Below are positions 62,965 to 64,000 of a stretch of 64,000 nucleotides of DNA, one piece after another; the first letter of the stretch is position 1; every line of letters starts with the position of its first letter. The notes below the pieces were generated by a model. It saw only the letters and a program-made list of their open reading frames with translations, was not told the origin of the DNA and ran no database searches. Made by a program: the position numbers and the translations under genes. Origin of the DNA: Paracoccus sp. (in: a-proteobacteria) (GTDB lineage Bacteria > Pseudomonadota > Alphaproteobacteria > Rhodobacterales > Rhodobacteraceae); assembly GCF_030538755.1 (NCBI RefSeq), contig NZ_JAUNTJ010000017.1, positions 1 to 64,000 on the forward strand, in the 5' to 3' direction.

Positions 62965-62967
62965 GCT

Positions 62968-63960
62968 TTAGGTGAACAGGAAGTCGGCGGCGGTGATATC
63001 TGCGGTGCTGATGCCTTTGACGAAAACCGCAGTTCCGGGGTTGATAAGGAACGCAAAGCTGTCCTCAAGATCTTCCATCAGCATGTTGTCGAAATCAAGC
63101 GCGCCGCTGGTGTTCGTGATGTGAATGATGTCCTCCCCTTGGGTGGAATCATTGATGATATCAATGTCTTCGTAATCTGGATCGTTCAGGGTGAAATAAG
63201 TGCTATAATCGAACAGGAATGTGTCATTCCCGGCCCCGCCATAAAGCGAGTCATATCCATCGCGCCCGATCAGCGTGTCGTCACCGGCCATGCCCATAAG
63301 CGTGTCATTGCCGATGCCACCATCCAGCGTATCATTTCCGCTTTCACCCAGCAGATGATCGTCACCCGCATTGCCGAAAATATGGTCATTCCCGGCACCG
63401 CCGGTGATGATATCGTTAAAGTGAACGGTTTCCCAAATCCCTGCCGGGTTCTTCATCTGGATTATGTCAAATCCCTTGATGGTGTCGTTCAGGTCGCTGC
63501 CCCAGATTTGGCTTAGCTTTCCTCCGGCTGTGTCGTATTTTTTGATGGACGAGACGTCGATGCTGATGGCCCCCTGAATTATCAGAGATTTTTCTGCTGT
63601 GGCGTTATAAAGGATTTCGATATTAGAGACTTCACCCAATTTGATCGCCAGAACCGATCCGGTCGTTGAGTTTGAATATGCTCGGATTTCGTTTTTGCCG
63701 CCTCCACCGTCAATGGTGTCGCCTCCTTTGAAGCGATAATCGAGCGCATCATCTACGAAAATAATGTCATTTCCAGATCCGCCGTAGATCATATCGACGC
63801 CGTTTCCTCCGTAGATGTGATCGTCTCCATTGCCTCCGTAGATTGTATCCAATCCATCCCCGCCATAAATGGTGTCGTTCCCGCCCCTTCCATCTATGAA
63901 ATTATGACCGCTGGTTCCGTTAAGGATGTCATGTCCGATTGTGCCGAAAATGGTCGCCAT
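62968..63960 (-). CDS. RTX calcium-binding protein (type I secreted)
   Basis: A 330-residue protein with two blocks of RTX nonapeptides (GGxGxDxUx): residues ~6-68 (GGNDTIYGGDGLDTIYGG...) and ~190-260 (GGAGNDHIFGNAGDDHLLGE...). Between them is a non-repeat domain without recognisable catalytic residues. The C-terminal end (STADITAADFLFT) is a typical type I secretion signal. AT-rich composition, unlike neighbours. No secretion genes nearby. Start at 63960 follows GAGGGAAG. The function may be adhesive or structural. Confidence 0.88.
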   Translation of the reverse strand: MATIFGTIGHDILNGTSGHNFIDGRGGNDTIYGGDGLDTIYGGNGDDHIYGGNGVDMIYGGSGNDIIFVDDALDYRFKGGDTIDGGGGKNEIRAYSNSTTGSVLAIKLGEVSNIEILYNATAEKSLIIQGAISIDVSSIKKYDTAGGKLSQIWGSDLNDTIKGFDIIQMKNPAGIWETVHFNDIITGGAGNDHIFGNAGDDHLLGESGNDTLDGGIGNDTLMGMAGDDTLIGRDGYDSLYGGAGNDTFLFDYSTYFTLNDPDYEDIDIINDSTQGEDIIHITNTSGALDFDNMLMEDLEDSFAFLINPGTAVFVKGISTADITAADFLFT

Positions 63961-64000
63961 ACTTCCCTCGCATGGTAGTTAAAAGTTGAATCAAATGCAC

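Overview
The window is 64 kb of GC-rich chromosomal DNA from an alphaproteobacterium of the Rhodobacteraceae, most likely Paracoccus or a close relative. The best local evidence is a cytochrome c550-type gene (cycA) directly upstream of an aa3 oxidase subunit I gene (ctaD), the linkage known from Paracoccus denitrificans. Coiled-coil gene plus zapA, MetR/MetF divergence, possible CtrA-type boxes near flagellar genes and RTX proteins also fit the family. I see no rRNA, prophage, transposase, integrase or CRISPR array. Two tRNAs (Leu-GAG, Trp-CCA) are present.

Layout. 1-6.6 kb: 3' part of pyrG, then small metabolic and unknown genes (P-loop sulfotransferase, APH-like kinase, secreted Asn/Ala protein, PPK2, PhzF, DUF1330, TerB). 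6.7-18.3 kb: a hybrid histidine kinase and OmpR-type regulator diverge from an acyl-CoA synthetase / Liv-type ABC transporter / PaaK-like ligase operon, probably a system for taking up and activating a carboxylic acid. 18.3-24.1 kb: motB-flgE-flgK-flgL-flgI, increasingly AT-rich toward its 3' end. 24.2-38.2 kb: housekeeping genes (hisBH, a BCCT transporter, zauP-like/zapA, valS, a VOC protein, an Lrp-type regulator with a divergent ornithine-decarboxylase-like gene, DUF2235, metF/metR, suhB). 38.3-47.2 kb: a MshEN-glycosyltransferase, carA, yqeY-type gene, DUF2007, DUF2244, VOC protein, ctaD, cycA, lipB. 47.2-49.1 kb: tRNA-Leu and a GT61-type protein with a C-terminal methyltransferase-like half.

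49.3-57.8 kb holds the most unusual locus: a polyamine-type ABC transporter operon with one ATPase, four tandem paralogous periplasmic binding proteins, two permeases with large extra periplasmic segments, and a translationally coupled hemerythrin-like protein. Each binding-protein gene is followed by its own stem-loop. The second and fourth binding-protein genes share a 124-bp stretch that is identical base for base although the surrounding sequence is diverged, which points to gene conversion.

57.9-64 kb: moaA, a lipoprotein, 3-hydroxybutyryl-CoA dehydrogenase, tRNA-Trp, a HIT protein, divergent epmA/efp (EF-P lysylation) and a short AT-rich RTX protein.

A family of short intergenic repeats (core GGATATTT...ACCAAAGATG next to GC-rich hairpins, and a related GCGTATTT...CAAACAGGAAGC form) is scattered through the window; one copy supplies the start codon of the phzF-like gene. 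All functional calls are from reading translated sequence and motifs; no database search was run.
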